Source of the DNA: Gongronella butleri
Lineage: Eukaryota > Mucoromycota > Mucoromycetes > Mucorales > Cunninghamellaceae
Direction: 5' to 3'
Length of the DNA stretch: 64,000 bases
Assembly: GCA_025201375.1 (NCBI GenBank)
Contig: JAIWZP010000007.1
Location: 806,001 to 870,000 of the forward strand
Shown: piece after piece, positions 21,922 to 34,754 of the stretch
Layout: each line of letters opens with the position of its first letter
Position numbering within the stretch: the stretch's first letter is position 1
Translations under genes and position numbers: made by a program
The notes under the pieces: model-generated
The model's input: only the letters and a program-made list of their open reading frames with translations
The model's database searches: none
Told to the model about the DNA's origin: nothing

Positions 21922-24827
21922 ATGAATACCCTGCAGTTCACCCCATTTCAGTCGGCAGTCGACGCCTCGTTTTGGCTCGACTTGGCCGACAAAAAGCTCA
22001 ACGTGCTTGGTTTGTCGCAGGCGGCCCAGCCTTTGGTGGCCTCGTATGCACTTGCACGCGACGCTTTGCCTTGTCTCTTTACATTGCCCGGCCAGGCACT
22101 CGATCCCACGATAGCCACGTAATAGAATTTGATACACGTCAATTGGTATCTCAGGGGGGGGAACCCTTTGCTGACGCGTGGAAACGCGTCTATTTTCGCG
22201 ATTTTTTTTTGCTCTTTTTCATTAGTCCGCCCTTTTCCGTGCGGTGCGACGGCGTTTTACACAACACCAATACGCTCGAGGACTATAAAAAGATGGACAA
22301 GACGCAGCTTGCCAAGACATTGGCTAGCGACGTAAGCAAATTTGCCGCAGCATGGCATGTCAAAACAACAAAAAACAGACGAATTGGCGATTTTTTCTTC
22401 TTTTTTTTAGTTGTGGCAAGCGATTGTTGCGGGCGACGCGACGAAAACGCCGTCGTTGCTGACGCCATTCACGCTGCTGACGTTTGCAGATTTAAAAAAA
22501 TCGCGGTTTTATTACTGGTTTGCGTTTCCAGCCCTTGTGCCCACGGAACCATGGGTCTATGACACGAACACGTCGCTCGAAAAGGCATGGACCGCGTCTC
22601 GGGTAAGATTTTCGTGCTCCCCCCAATGCCTAAACAATGACGCGATCATTTTTACAATCATTTCAACGCGTGCTAGGTGTCCTCGTTGGTGTCATCGTAT
22701 GATCAATTGCAGCAACCACCCTTTTTCCGCGTGGAAACCCCCAGCAATGATCAGGCCATCGTGGTGCCATTATCAACAGCCGTGCATGATGATGATATCC
22801 CCTTAATTTTTGGTTTCACGGACCCATCGTCGTCATCCGACCACCCTGGCTGGCCGGCGCGCAATCTGCTTGCATGGATCCATCACACGTACCCTGGTCG
22901 ACGCGTCCAATTGCTCGGCTATCGAGAGCGCCCTGGTCAGCCATCCGCCTCGCGTCTCTGGTCCATTGAATTGCCCGCCACGGCCTCTTATTCAGGCAAA
23001 TTATCCCGAAAAAAGAGCAAAAAATCAGAAAATCAGGCCTGACATGTCCTTTTTTTTTAATCGTTTAGCTGACAAGGTGGTTGCATGGGAACGCAGTGAA
23101 AAGCGGGCCCTGGCACCGCGCATGGTGGACCTTGCGCATATGATGGACCCCACCTTGTAAGCAGAAATCGACGGAAAAAAAAGCAAAAAAATCATGATGT
23201 GTGCGCACCAATTCATCATGCGATGTTTTTTTTTTAGGCTGGCCAGCAATGCGGTTGATCTGAATCTCAAACTGATGCGGTGGCGCCTCATGCCGGAATT
23301 GGACCTCGACAAAATTAAAGCAACAAAATGCCTTTTGCTCGGTGCGGGCACGCTGGGCTGCTATGTGGCGCGATCCCTGATGGTAAAAAAAAAAGACATA
23401 CAAAAACGGGTCGGGGCAAACACGCGCCATGGCTGATTTTTTTTTTCTTTTTTCATTTTTGACAAGGGATGGGGCGTGCGACACATTACATTTGTGGACA
23501 ATGGCAAGGTTTCGCTGTCGAATCCTGTGCGGCAGCCTCTGTACCGATTCGACGATAGTTTGCGTGGCGGCAAGGAAAAAGCGTCCACGGCAGCAGCGCG
23601 TCTTTTAGAGATTCAGCCGACGCTCAATGCGCGCGGCATCAGCATGACTATTCCAATGCCGGGCCATCCACAACCAAAAGATGAATTGGACCGCGATTTG
23701 CGCCAATTGGACGACCTGATTGCCGAGCACGACGTGATCTTTTTGTTAACAGACAGTCGCGAGAGTCGATGGCTGCCCACGCTGCTTGGTGCCGTCAAAC
23801 ACAAGATTGTGCTTAATGCAGCGCTCGGATTCGATTCGTATGTCGTTATGCGCCACGGTACAACGCGCAATGGCCTCGGTTGCTATTTCTGTCACGACGT
23901 TGTCGCGCCCACAGACGTAAGAAACACGCTCAATTCGGCGCATGGCGCGTCTTTGACGTTTTTTTTTTTTCCTTTCCCCTCCCCCTTTATCATTAGTCTC
24001 TCAAAGATCGCACGCTGGATCAACAATGCACCGTGACACGTCCTGGTCTGTCGGCGATAGCCGCCGCTTTGGCAGTGGAGATGCTTGTCTCCTTATTGCA
24101 ACACAAAGATGGGTAAGGGCGCAACGGGTTTCTTTTTGTTATTTTTGCTTTTGCGCCGCGTGTGAGTTGTGTGTCTTGCTCCCCCCTCTCCTTTCCGCGT
24201 GTGTGGGGATCGCATGAAAAAAAAGTGGGATCGGCCCCTCGTCCCCCCTGCCTCTTGGCGTCTCGGATATGAACATTTAAGAGGAAAAAAAAAACAATGA
24301 TACCATGCTTTTAGGGAGAAATGGAGTGTTTGTGGGGGCTTTCATCGATTGGGGGGTGGATGCTTGTGTTCTTGCCATTGACGTTGGGCTCTTTTGTTTA
24401 TGTTTTTTTATTTTTATTTTAGGATAGAAGCCGAAGCCGACACCACAGGCCAGCCAGGCTCGTGTGTCCTTGGCCTGGTGCCTCATCAGATCCGAGGTTT
24501 CTTGGGCCAATTCAATAACATGCTTATTGCCGGCCAGGCGTATGACAAGTGCACGGCATGCTCAAAAAAGGCAAGCGATGCGCGCAAAAAAAAAAAAGAC
24601 GATCACTCCCCTTTTTCGATTTTGAGCTGACTAAAAAGTGTCTGCCCGTGTTCCACTTTTTTCAGGTCATGGACGCGTATGAGCACGCTCCCTTGGACTT
24701 TTTACAGCAGGTCACGGACGATTCATTGATTCTGGAGCGTGTCACGGGCCTGGACGAAATGAAGAAGGAAAGCGAGGCGCTCTTGCTCGATGCGGACTGG
24801 GCCCTGGATGAGGACGATGACTTTTAG
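21922..24827 (+). CDS. ATG7: Autophagy E1-like enzyme Atg7
   Basis: Ten exons: 21922-22118, 22226-22331, 22411-22602, 22677-22995, 23069-23156, 23238-23382, 23467-23916, 23997-24112, 24423-24570 and 24666-24827, giving 640 residues (yeast Atg7 has 630). Atg7 is the cytosolic E1 that activates Atg12 and Atg8 and passes them to Atg10 and Atg3. The N-terminal domain shows [26 protein letters not shown] and [13 protein letters not shown]. The adenylation domain has the nucleotide loop GAGTLGC (G336-G341) and [19 protein letters not shown]. The catalytic cysteine is C510 in [12 protein letters not shown]. Zinc-site cysteines occur in CYFCHD and CTAC. The acidic C-terminus ends WALDEDDDF, as expected for the Atg8/Atg3-contacting tail. 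Introns 4 and 9 use GC donors. Confidence 0.96.
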
Positions 24828-26535
24828 GAGGACCCACGCCAGCTCTCCGATGAAAGGGAGCATTTTGTTTTATAATGAATATACAGTCCTCGATAGGACT
24901 GACGAGCAAAAAGGACGTAAAACCCTATCTGCTGATAATAGAAATGGCGTTACATGCCGCCTCTATCTCTGGATGAAAGTCTCACTTGCTATAAACGATC
25001 TGTCAGTCGCCATTGAACCCTGATCCCGACTTTACAATAAGCAGAGCGCGTGAAAAAAGCAAGCAACAATACAAAAAAAAAAAAAAAAAATGAGAACACA
25101 TTGTGTAACGACCTCCATAAAAGGTGACATGTGCCAATTCCAACACTGGAGCGCATCCCCCCTTTCCCCCCCCTTTTCGCCCCGAGATACCACCTTTTCC
25201 CCACATTTCAATCCTTATTTTTTGTCTTACGCAATTTTTTTGATTTTTCCCTCATGCCAAAAGAAAAACATGTGCTCGCCTCCTTTGTTGCTGTGTCGCT
25301 CCTGAGTCCCCCCCCACCAATATCAATTGAAAAAGACGTGCGTGATCTTGACCATCTTTTCTTTGCTTGGGCACGTTGACGAATCACGTCATTTCAATCT
25401 TTTGCGCGCTCACTTGTTTTTTTTTTTGATCTGGCCATGCCATGAATTCTGCGTGTTCCATCCACGGTCGCAATGAAAACAATTTTCCCCCCATACATAT
25501 CATCATGGTGACAAGGCAATTGGCATTTGGGGGAGATAAATAAAAGGCCCGTGGAAAAAAAAGGAAGGATAATTCCATCTTGCATTTTTTTTTCCCAGCG
25601 CCCAGCGACAAGTGTGGGAAGCCTGGCAGGCGAATTTGCGGGGAAAAAAGGGACCCCACGCTTGTCTAAATCTCACCACCGATGAAAAAAATTGCGCACG
25701 TTGCGCCTTTTGCCCTATCTTTTAGGCATCGGGGGGAGGCGAGGCAAAAAGTTGGCGGGGACAGGTTCCTCCCCCACCCCCCAATTGTGCTTTATTATCG
25801 GTCGGGATCTTTTTGAACGGGTGCATTTCGTAAGCAGCAAGAAAATGGGGGGTGCAGGGCCGTTTTGCTGGCCCCCCGCATCATTTGCCATTTTTGTCGC
25901 AGCCGATTGGCCCACTGTCTTTTGTCCTTGGCCACTCCAAGGTGTAGCATTGGCCCACGCCCGGTTGGGGGCATGCTGGCTAGCGTGGAGAACGACAATC
26001 GATCGATTAAAGAATCATTTTGTGAAAGTGGGCACCCTTTTTAGAGAAACAATGCGATTGGGGATGAGGGCGGGGGGCTTTATCTTGCGATAAGTGCCCC
26101 TGCTCGGCTTGCTCGCGCGCAGAAAAATAAAAAAAGCTCGTGTCTCATCTCCCTTTTGTCGCCAGGGTGACAAATCTCGCACAAAAGAGTCCCTCTTTTT
26201 GCACTCCCAATGGGCATTGGCCGCTCCCCCCATCTTTATCAAGGCAAACTGGACGCCGCTGAAAAAGGATCACATGTCAATCAATTCTCTGGCGGTCCAA
26301 TTTCTTTAACGCGTGCACGAACGTGCGCATGCATATCTAAAACGTTTTTTTTTTTTAAAAAAAAAATCGGTTTACTGGTAAGATGCAAAAAGTACAGATC
26401 AATAAAAACAAATGAACTAAAATGACAGCAGTGGGAGGGGGAGGGGGAGTGATGAAAAAAATATCTATGCATTTGGGATGATGAATTGGCTTTGGCAAGG
26501 GGAGGGGGGGTAAAAAAACAAACAGGAACAACGAT
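24828..26535. other. Intergenic region, no gene seen
   Basis: About 1.7 kb between the convergent ATG7 and SPB1 genes. Open frames are short and compositionally biased, and no motif is recognised. Confidence 0.5.
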
Positions 26536-29500
26536 TTACTTGCGACGTGTTCCCTTTTTCTTTGCCTTGCGCTTCTCTGCGCGCAATTCCTTCTTCATTC
26601 TTGGATCGACCATCTTGTATCTGCCCTTGACGCCCTGTGGACGGCCCTTGATACCGCGGTTCGAACCACGGGCAACGACAAGTTTGACCTCCTTCTTGGG
26701 CTTGGCCTTGGTGGAGCGGCTGATGATCCTGTTGATCGTCTGGACCTTCTCCTTCTCGGACATGTCTGGGTTGTCGGCGACGTCCGTGGCCTTCTTTTGC
26801 GCGCGTTGCAGACGCTTCATGGTCTTGTGCTTCTTGCGCGCCTTGGCTTCAGCAATCTTTTTGATGGGACGCGCGTCAAGCGCCTTGAGCTTCTCGCGGA
26901 TGGCTTGCACAGCTTCTTTGGTGATGGGCAGATTCGGCTTATTGTGCTGGCTTTCATCGTCCAGGAACCTAAATCGGGCGCGTCGTAAAAAAAAAAAAAT
27001 AGAAAAAAAGAAAGAAAGAAATCATGTGATGGTCAGTTCCCCGCGCATTTGCCGTTTTCATTTTGCTTTTTACCATGCGGGCAGATCGTCCTTGTCACGG
27101 AAACCTTCACGTGAAAAGCCATCGTCGATCAAATCTTGCTTCGACTTTTCGCGATTGACCAATTGGCGCGCCATGGTCATGGCCTCGGCCGTCAACAGGG
27201 CCTTGTCTTGGACCTCGCGCATCGCCTTGGACGTTTCATCTTCATCACCGCTCCACATCTCGTCGTCCGAGGGCAATGCTTCTTCGGTTTCTTCCATTTC
27301 AAAGTCGCTTTCATCGAGATCCTAAAAGTAAAAAAAAAAGAATGAGTATGACGGCCTCCATTGCCTTCTTTTTTTTTTTTTTTTTTTTTTTACCTCCTCA
27401 GCCTTGCGCTTGCGGCCGGCAGAGGCGGCGTCGATCTCCGAGGCGTCATCCGAGTCATTTTCATGATCATCGTCACCGTCTTGGATGTCAGCAAAGATAT
27501 CCTGGTCAAAGAACATGGAGGCGCCCATGGACAAGCCCGAGCCTGTCTTGCGTGCAAGGGCAGATTGGTGGCCGAGGTCGTTGATGAGCGAATTGGAGCC
27601 CTTTGCCGCCTTTTTCTTCTGTTTGGGGACGGGGGTGTCGTCGTGGACAAAGGCCGAGGGGTCACGCATGTCGAATTCGTCATTGTCGCTTTCCTCGTCG
27701 CTGCTGACGGCGGTGGCGCGCGGCACGTTGCTGTAATTGATATCTTCTTCATCGTCGTCGGACGAATCCGAGATATCGTCGTCATTGTTGCCGTTTTTCG
27801 CGTGCTTTTGATCAAACCCGTGCCATTCGTCCTGCTCGCCGCGTGCGACCTTTGCGCGGTACTTTGGATCGAGCTCCATGCGGCGTTGTTGGAGGCGCTC
27901 GTACTCCTCGTCCAGCTGGTCCTCGAGTTCTTGATCATAATCGTCCTTGTCAACAATCATGCCGTCTTGGAGCTCGGCATCCATGTGCTCGGTGAATCGG
28001 CCATCCTTGAGCAGGCGGCCGGCGGTCATGTCCATGTCGTGGTGTCCATCGTCATCGTCCTCGAGCACGGCATCGGCCGCAGACATGTCACCGCGCTGCA
28101 CCTTGTCGAGATGCGCGTCTTTTGCGATTTTGCGGATGTTGAACAGGGTATAGCCATCCGCGCCTTCCTGGTCGAGCGCAATATCCGTGGGCACCGTCAT
28201 GTTCATCTCCATGCGGTGGATCAGCTTCATCTTTTTCTCATTGGCCTTGCGCTTCTGGCGCTTGCGCTTCGCCGCCTCGTCCTTGGACAACTGCTCCACC
28301 TCGGCTTCCAATTTCTCGTCCTCGTCGAGCTCCTCTTCCTCAACTTGCACCATGGCCGCCTTTTCTTCCTTTTTCTCGAGCTTGTACTGGAATTAAAAAA
28401 AAAGCATGTCAACGGCGCGTTTTTCATCATTTTTTCTTGGTTTTTTTTTTTTTTACCTCTTCGCGCAGACCCGAGCGCCATTTGAGCAACGTGCGGAAGT
28501 CGCGCTTGCCAAGGACCTTGAGATCCTCAAAGTTGAGCTTGACATCCTCGGTGGTGGAGGCATGTTTGAGCAATTCGCGCGATTCGTCGGAATCCCACTG
28601 GATGGCATTGTACGTGGCAAGGAAACCAATGGGATCCTGGGTCTTTACGAATTCCATGGCATCCGCGGTCTTGTGCAGCGTGTAATTGCCGTCCTCGTAA
28701 CCGCCACGCTGGCGGTGCTTCTTTTCGGGCTTGAAAATATCGGTCATTTTCGTGTCCTGGACACCCTCGAGCTCGGAAAAGACAGCCTTGGGGTCGAGGA
28801 AGCGCGGATCGATCTTTTTGGGCGCAATAAAGTCGCGGCACACCACAAAGATTTCTGCAGACACGCCACGCGACGAAGGCGGCTTGGTCGCCTCGACCTT
28901 GCGGAACAGCTGCTGGAACACCCAAATCAGCTTGTTGTAATCCTTTGAACGGAAAACCTTGGTGACAAACGTGCCGCCCTTGGCGAGAAACTCGGTCGCA
29001 AGCTTCAGCGATACAAGCACAAGCTCAGATTGCGAAAAGGCATCGTGTGTCCATGCGGCACCCACATTGGGCGCACCATCGTGCAAAACTCTACAAAAAA
29101 AAAAAAAAAAAAAGAAAAAAAAAAGCAGGGAAAAACGTGAGCCTTTTCAATTCGTTGTTGCCCATTTGAATTCGTGGTGTTTGGGTCATTACACATCGGC
29201 TTTCCATGTCTTTAGCTCCTGGCGCAGGTGCTGTCGACATTTGTCGGTAGTGATATCGTCCTGGAAGGTAATGACGTTGGGTATGGGCTTGATCGCGGCA
29301 AGATCGACACCGACGATCAGGCTGGACTGGGGCATGTACTTGGTGGCCACCTGCAGCCAGCCACCAGGCGCCGCACACAGATCGATCAGCACACGCGAAC
29401 GCTCCAAAAAGTTGTACTTTTTGTTCAGCTGGATCAGCTTAAAGGCCGAACGGGCACGGTAGCCCTGCTCCTTGGCCATGTGATAATACTTATCCAAGCG

Positions 29501-29597
29501 ACCTAGTCAAGCAACGTTAGTAAAAACAGGTCAATTGCCCCCATTTTCGTCGCTTTTGCTTACCCTTGGACGACTTTTTATCTCTGCCTTTGCCCAT
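26536..29597 (-). CDS. SPB1: 27S pre-rRNA methyltransferase Spb1 (FtsJ family)
   Basis: Six exons: 29597-29564, 29502-29193, 29090-28457, 28386-27394, 27321-27074 and 26968-26536, giving 883 residues (yeast Spb1 has 841). Spb1 is a nucleolar AdoMet-dependent enzyme that 2'-O-methylates the peptidyl-transferase loop of large-subunit rRNA during 60S assembly. The N-terminal FtsJ domain is complete: AdoMet loop DLCAAPGGW (residues 52-60) and the catalytic K-D-K-E set at K33, D119, K159 and E194. A linker domain with YKLEKKEEK and long acidic tracts follows. The C-terminal Spb1 domain ends in a strongly basic tail ([20 protein letters not shown]). Start and family are secure. Confidence 0.96.
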
Positions 29598-32383
29598 TGT
29601 ATTAAAAAAAAGGGGTGTGTGTGGAGGAAAGGAAAAAAAAAAGGTAGAAAGAAAAAGGAAAGAAAAGATCAGACCTGAAAAAAGGCCGCAGCGCTCCAAT
29701 TATAAGCCACCTTTTTCCTCCGCTGGGTCATTCATGCATGAAACACGCTGCCAATCGTGCCTGGACCTTCTTTTTTCAATATCCAATGTCGCTCCAACAT
29801 GCTCGTTTTGCACATCAAAGCCAATCGTCATGCATTTTTCGTCGTTTTGGCTCCCCCAAAACGGCTGAAAGCATCAAAATCAGTCCTTTTCACGCCTTTG
29901 GTCGTACCTGGCGCGCTGGCGGTGCTCGATATAATCAAAAGGGCGGGGAACAAGCGCACAAACTCGATGGATCCGCATTTGAGTTGTCCATTCGACAACG
30001 TGGAGCGAAAGTTATGATATTCATTGCTTTGGCGATTTTCGCGCCATTACAATGTAATCGATGGCAAGGACACCTAATCGAGCATTTCATAGCGACACTG
30101 TGACGCGTCGTACAGTAAAAATCAAAGCTCCAAAATACGGACAGCAAGATATTACATCTGTAAAACACTGAAAGAGTAATTTTTCGGCTTTTTGCAATTG
30201 ACATGCCTTTCCTGATAGACAATCCTAACCCCCCACTGGACTGAACGCCGTCACTGTTGCAGCACCTGTTGCTATGATATCATGAGAGATGATGGGACCG
30301 CTACAAAACTCATAATGCCCTGAAAAAAGCGACAACATGCTTAAAAAAACGCTTGCATTATCAACCTCCGATTGAACATTGGAAGGATTACAAACGGCTT
30401 TGATGCACATGGGTTGGGGTCAGTTGTAGGATGAATATGATAGAGTATTACTTGCATCGAGTCAAAAATGCGACAAATGAAAAAAAAAATGGCATTTGAA
30501 CGAGATCGTTTGGAAATCTGCAATTTATGATATTGTCTTTACATGTCCGTTCCACGCCTACGGCCTACCTCATGATTACTCGTGCGTGGTCATTTCTTTC
30601 TTTGGTCTCGATCGCGACAAATCGTGATGCTGATGCTGAATTTTCGTGATTTCCACAAAAAAAAATCGCTTGGGTTCGAAAAAAGGCATACCAGGCACGC
30701 ACTGAATGAACAAGTGATTTGCAGCATGCCAAGTGCTTGTGACAACACCGGCCGTGCGCCATTCGACATTTTAGTTTGCCAGTTCAAACCTGTCAAAAGC
30801 AATGGCGGCTTTTTTTTTTTTTGTAAAATTGTTGTCATTCTGTCAATTTACGTCGAATCACACGGCGAAATCGTGCACATCGAAGCGGGCGAGAATTCTG
30901 CAACTTTTGTCATTAAGAATGGGCGGCCTTGTCGTGTGTGTTCTTGAGCAAGTGATGGGGTTTCAAGGTTAAAATAGTTTATTGATTTTGAAAGTGTGCA
31001 GGAAGCCTCTATCGAATTCGCGCAGCGTTGTCCAAATTCTGCCATTGAGTGTCTTCTTTTAGGCGGTCCAAGTTTTATCTGCATTTCGCAACAATCTTAG
31101 AGTGTGTTTCGCGTTCAATCATAAAATAGTGATTTTCTTTGTGACAGCCCGTGCTCCTGTTAATCAATTCCAGTCAGACAAACAAGAACAAGTACACTTG
31201 TGTCACCACTCTGATGGTTATATAAGAAGACGTGAAAGTCTGTCATTTCTGTGCGCGTGCGTAAAATAAAAAATGAAGCACAAATGTTGAGTTGAAACAC
31301 CGCAGCGTTGCTCTGTTTTTGTGCCTTTCTTTCGCATGGAAGCAAGGGACGTCGCTTTTGCCTGGCTTTTCTGGCCAAAGGATGACGACATTGGCTGTTT
31401 TTGGTTCCCACTGGTGAGTTGCATGTTGCTCTGCGTGTCAATCGATAAACAAAACGCCAAATTTGAACGCAGGGGTGGATGATCAGTCGACTTTTTTGGG
31501 TGACGAAAGGATGCACAAGCTGGTGCTGTGTTTGCCATGCGGTTTGCGGATGGGTGCCAATCACGTGTGGTGGAACTTGGCCTTTTTTTGCCTCGTCGTC
31601 CGCGTCATCCGTCAACCAATGCAGCAGAATTGGCCATGGGAGCAAGAGTTTGGCATGGGGGGGGAGAGAAACAAACGAACCACGCCGTGTGACCATTTTC
31701 ATTGACATGTTTTTTTTTTTTTTTTTGTTGCCAATGGAACCGAGTGTGAACAAAGAATGGGGGAACGATCCACGTTCCTGGCCCGCGCAGGCAGGGGGAA
31801 ATGTCCAAAAACCCTCCTGACTGGGTCTGACTTTTTTTTTTTAAGGTTTTCGATGATGCAAAAATAGGAAAGACCGCCGGTTGCCATGGCAACGGCGTGA
31901 CACAGATTTGGCGCAGCAATGATTTCTCCTTTTTTCGATGGACGGGTTCCAAAAAAAAATAATCAAGATTCCTGACCTCGGGCCATTTCCCCTGCCGTCC
32001 CGGCCCCTGCCTTGTCTTGCACCCGACAACCAGGATAGAAAAGAGTGGCATTGAGAGAGCAACGACGGGGTCGACCGTGAATCCAGAGCATTTTCTGAGG
32101 ATTTCTTTTGTGCTTGTTGGAAAAGAGGAGCGAAAAAATCGAGCGACAAGGTAATTGTTTATTTTGGCCGACGTTGCACGGAAGTGTGTCAAATCCTTGA
32201 CCCTATCAAATTCGTGTGCCATGTTTGGCATGGCGGCGGCCACTTTATGCAACACAGTGCCATGGAAGGAAAGTCCGAAAGCGCCTGAACGTTTACAAAA
32301 AAGAGGGACCGTCCTCTCCTTTCATTCTTTTCTCTTTTTTTCCAACTTTTTTTCTTTCCCTATTTCTTTTTATCCTTTTACAT
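29598..32383. other. Long intergenic region, no gene seen
   Basis: About 2.8 kb. It holds the SPB1 promoter, AT-rich DNA with scattered TACAGTA-type motifs (for example 30,111), and the promoter of the next gene. A minus-strand open frame of about 216 codons at 31,605-32,255 has no recognisable domain and crosses homopolymer runs, so I do not call it. Confidence 0.45.
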
Positions 32384-33857
32384 ATGCTTCAATTCTGCTC
32401 CACGTTGGCGCCACAACCTTTTTTGTAAGTATTCGTCACAGTTTTAGTGCACGGGTTGCCTGGGTATTGAAGCGACAAAGGGGCATCCATGGGAGATCAC
32501 AAAAAAAAAAAAACGAGGGGGCTGACATGCCATTTTCCACTCTTTTGCAGCGGTCATGATGCCATGTTGAAGAGTGCGCGTGGTTACGGTCGCTCCAGCA
32601 CGGCGGACAATGCATCCATGGTGTCTGACGATGCTCTTTTCGCGTCGGCGTTGCGGCTCGGTTATCGCCTGGCGCAAGAGCCGTCGCCCATGACGATTTC
32701 TGGCGACGAATTCTTGTCGCTGTCATACGCGGCGTCGGTGCCAGCGACGCCGTCCATGTCAAACACGACGACGCCGCCCAGCTCGCCTCTCACATCGATT
32801 TTGAGCGAGCCAGTCACAAAATTCACACCACCGCCCCCGCCCAAGCAGCAACAAGATCCTCAAGCGTTGCTCAAGGAGCTCGGGCGGCAATTGCGCTCGA
32901 ATATGTCGCTTGTCAAGCAGCGCATGATGATCGACCTCAAACAAAGCTCCAATCCTCACGAACAAGCCATTTATACCCGCCTGGCGCAATCGGCGTCTCG
33001 CTCCTCGTTGTCTCGTTCATCCTCATCTTCCTCATTGTCATCCACATCCATTGCATCTCCCTCCAAATTCCAGAAAACCATTCCAAATGGCTCCTTGACA
33101 AGGCAGCGCATCGTGAAAAAGACGGTGGCGCCCGTCACGTCTTGCATGGAGCTCCAATCCAATGAAAATGGCTTTGTGTCTGTCGTTGTGCGCAAAAAGG
33201 ATGCGAGCAGCGCTGGCGCGCAGAGCCGCACCATCGATATTTTGGCGCGATCACTGTCTTTCAAGCTGTTGAGTGGGAATGACAAGGACGAGGGCGAGTC
33301 GGACGACGATCTTGACGATGTTGATGATGCCGATGAGTTGCTCAAGGAGAATGCGGCCGTGACGGCGCGTCTTGCTGCTGAAAAAGACAAGACCGTGCCT
33401 CAAACCATGGAGAACAACAATGAGATGTTGCCTGCGGCACCCTCGTCCGACCCCGTGAGCACCATGAGCAACATGACCCAGTGGACACCGTCCAATGACG
33501 CGTCGACGTGGTTCGACCCCTTGGACATGTCGCTGCCATCACTGACCAATGATGCTTTTCACACGGACGACGCGGCCGTGCCATTCCATATGGCCGATTT
33601 CAATGCCATTTCCGATCAGCAGATGATGGAATTGATCGCGCGCGCTCACTTGGGCAACATGGGTGCATTACCTGGCGAGATGCCCGCACAAGAAATCGAC
33701 TTGGCAGGTACGAGAAAGAAAAAAATATTAAAAAAGTTGAGAAAAAAAGAGTGTAAAAGGAGGGGCAAACAATGAGACCAATCGGACCCCACATCGATTT
33801 AAATTAACACCCGATCGCTTTTCTACAGAGCTCCTTGACTTTGATTTGGCTACTTGA
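32384..33857 (+). CDS. Ser/Asp-rich protein, unknown function
   Basis: Three exons: 32384-32424, 32551-33707 and 33829-33857, giving 408 residues. The first exon (MLQFCSTLAPQPF) and last exon (ELLDFDLAT) were added because donors GTAAGT and GTACGA, the acceptors and the frame all agree. No signal peptide. Visible parts: a Ser/Thr/Pro-rich N-terminus; a basic helical block around QALLKELGRQLRSNMSLVKQ; a Ser-rich run; a basic stretch TRQRIVKKTVAP; an acidic run (GESDDDLDDVDDADELL); and an acidic, Met-rich C-terminus. The mix of basic and acidic low-complexity regions suggests a regulatory or scaffold protein, possibly nuclear. I do not recognise the family. Confidence 0.7.
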
Positions 33858-34754
33858 TCCCACCATCGCGTCATTTTTCCGCTCACACCCCATGATATTG
33901 CATTCGACCCCTATGTCTCTCATTCAGTTTCACTTTTCCTATGCCCCTCTCCCATCAATCTATGTCTTTTTTTTTTTTTAGTCCCATGCCCCATTGTTCA
34001 TCAGTTAGTGTCTATTCATCCATCGAGGGTGAAAATAATAAAAAAGTAAGTGACGCTAGTGCAGGTCGCCCCTCCCCTTTTTTTTTTCCGACCGGTGCGT
34101 CATGTGAAAAATGGAAGGATGGAAAACATCCAAAAGGTGGCCTTGCGTTCAGAATTGCCTGCATCCAAGGATGATGGTTGCACCAATTGGCCAGTGCGAG
34201 GCCAATTGAGAAGAAATTGAGAAGAAAATGGCAAAAATGAGGCTCACGCGTCCTGTTCAGTTGGCTCGTCGTAGTGGAAACAAAAAAATAAGAGACGACA
34301 ATGGTCTATGGGCGTGAACAACGAGCATCTGATAAAAATACAACAAGCTGCGATGGGCACGCCACAAAATCAATTGTCCCTTTCCTTGCTTGGGAATCAT
34401 CGCTTTTAGTACCCGTCATGGTATCCAATCAGGGGACACGCATAGGATGTGCTTTGTCGTCTTTTTGAGCTCAGCGGGTTATCCAATTGTTCCCTTTTTT
34501 ATAAAATAATAGCGTGTGCATTTTGCCGACAAGTGCCCTTTTTCTTTTTCTTTTCTTTTTTTTCCTCATATCCTCCTTGTTCCTGACCCTTTCCTCTTCC
34601 TTGTTGTCATTTTCCGTGTGTCCGCCCTCCCCCTCTCTATACCCCCTCCCTCTCTTTTCACACACTCTTTTTTTTTTCTTTTTCTTTTTTTTTTTTTTGT
34701 TCTCTCCTTGCTCCGTCCCGTTCCTCCGCCCACCTTTTTTTTTATTATAAAGCT
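33858..34754. other. Intergenic region, no gene seen
   Basis: About 0.9 kb. The last 250 bp is an almost unbroken pyrimidine tract, followed by an AT-rich TTATTATAAAG just before the ATG at 34,755; this is likely core promoter and leader. Confidence 0.5.

Noticed and set aside
26641..26670. GGTTCGAACC resembling a tRNA B box
   Set aside because: Lies in SPB1 coding sequence and has no A box at the right spacing.
27361..28485. 374-codon plus-strand frame opposite SPB1
   Set aside because: Hydrophobic mirror of the acidic, in-frame Spb1 exon on the other strand; a shadow.
31605..32255. 216-codon minus-strand frame
   Set aside because: Passes through homopolymer runs, has no recognisable domain or introns, and sits in the promoter area of another gene.
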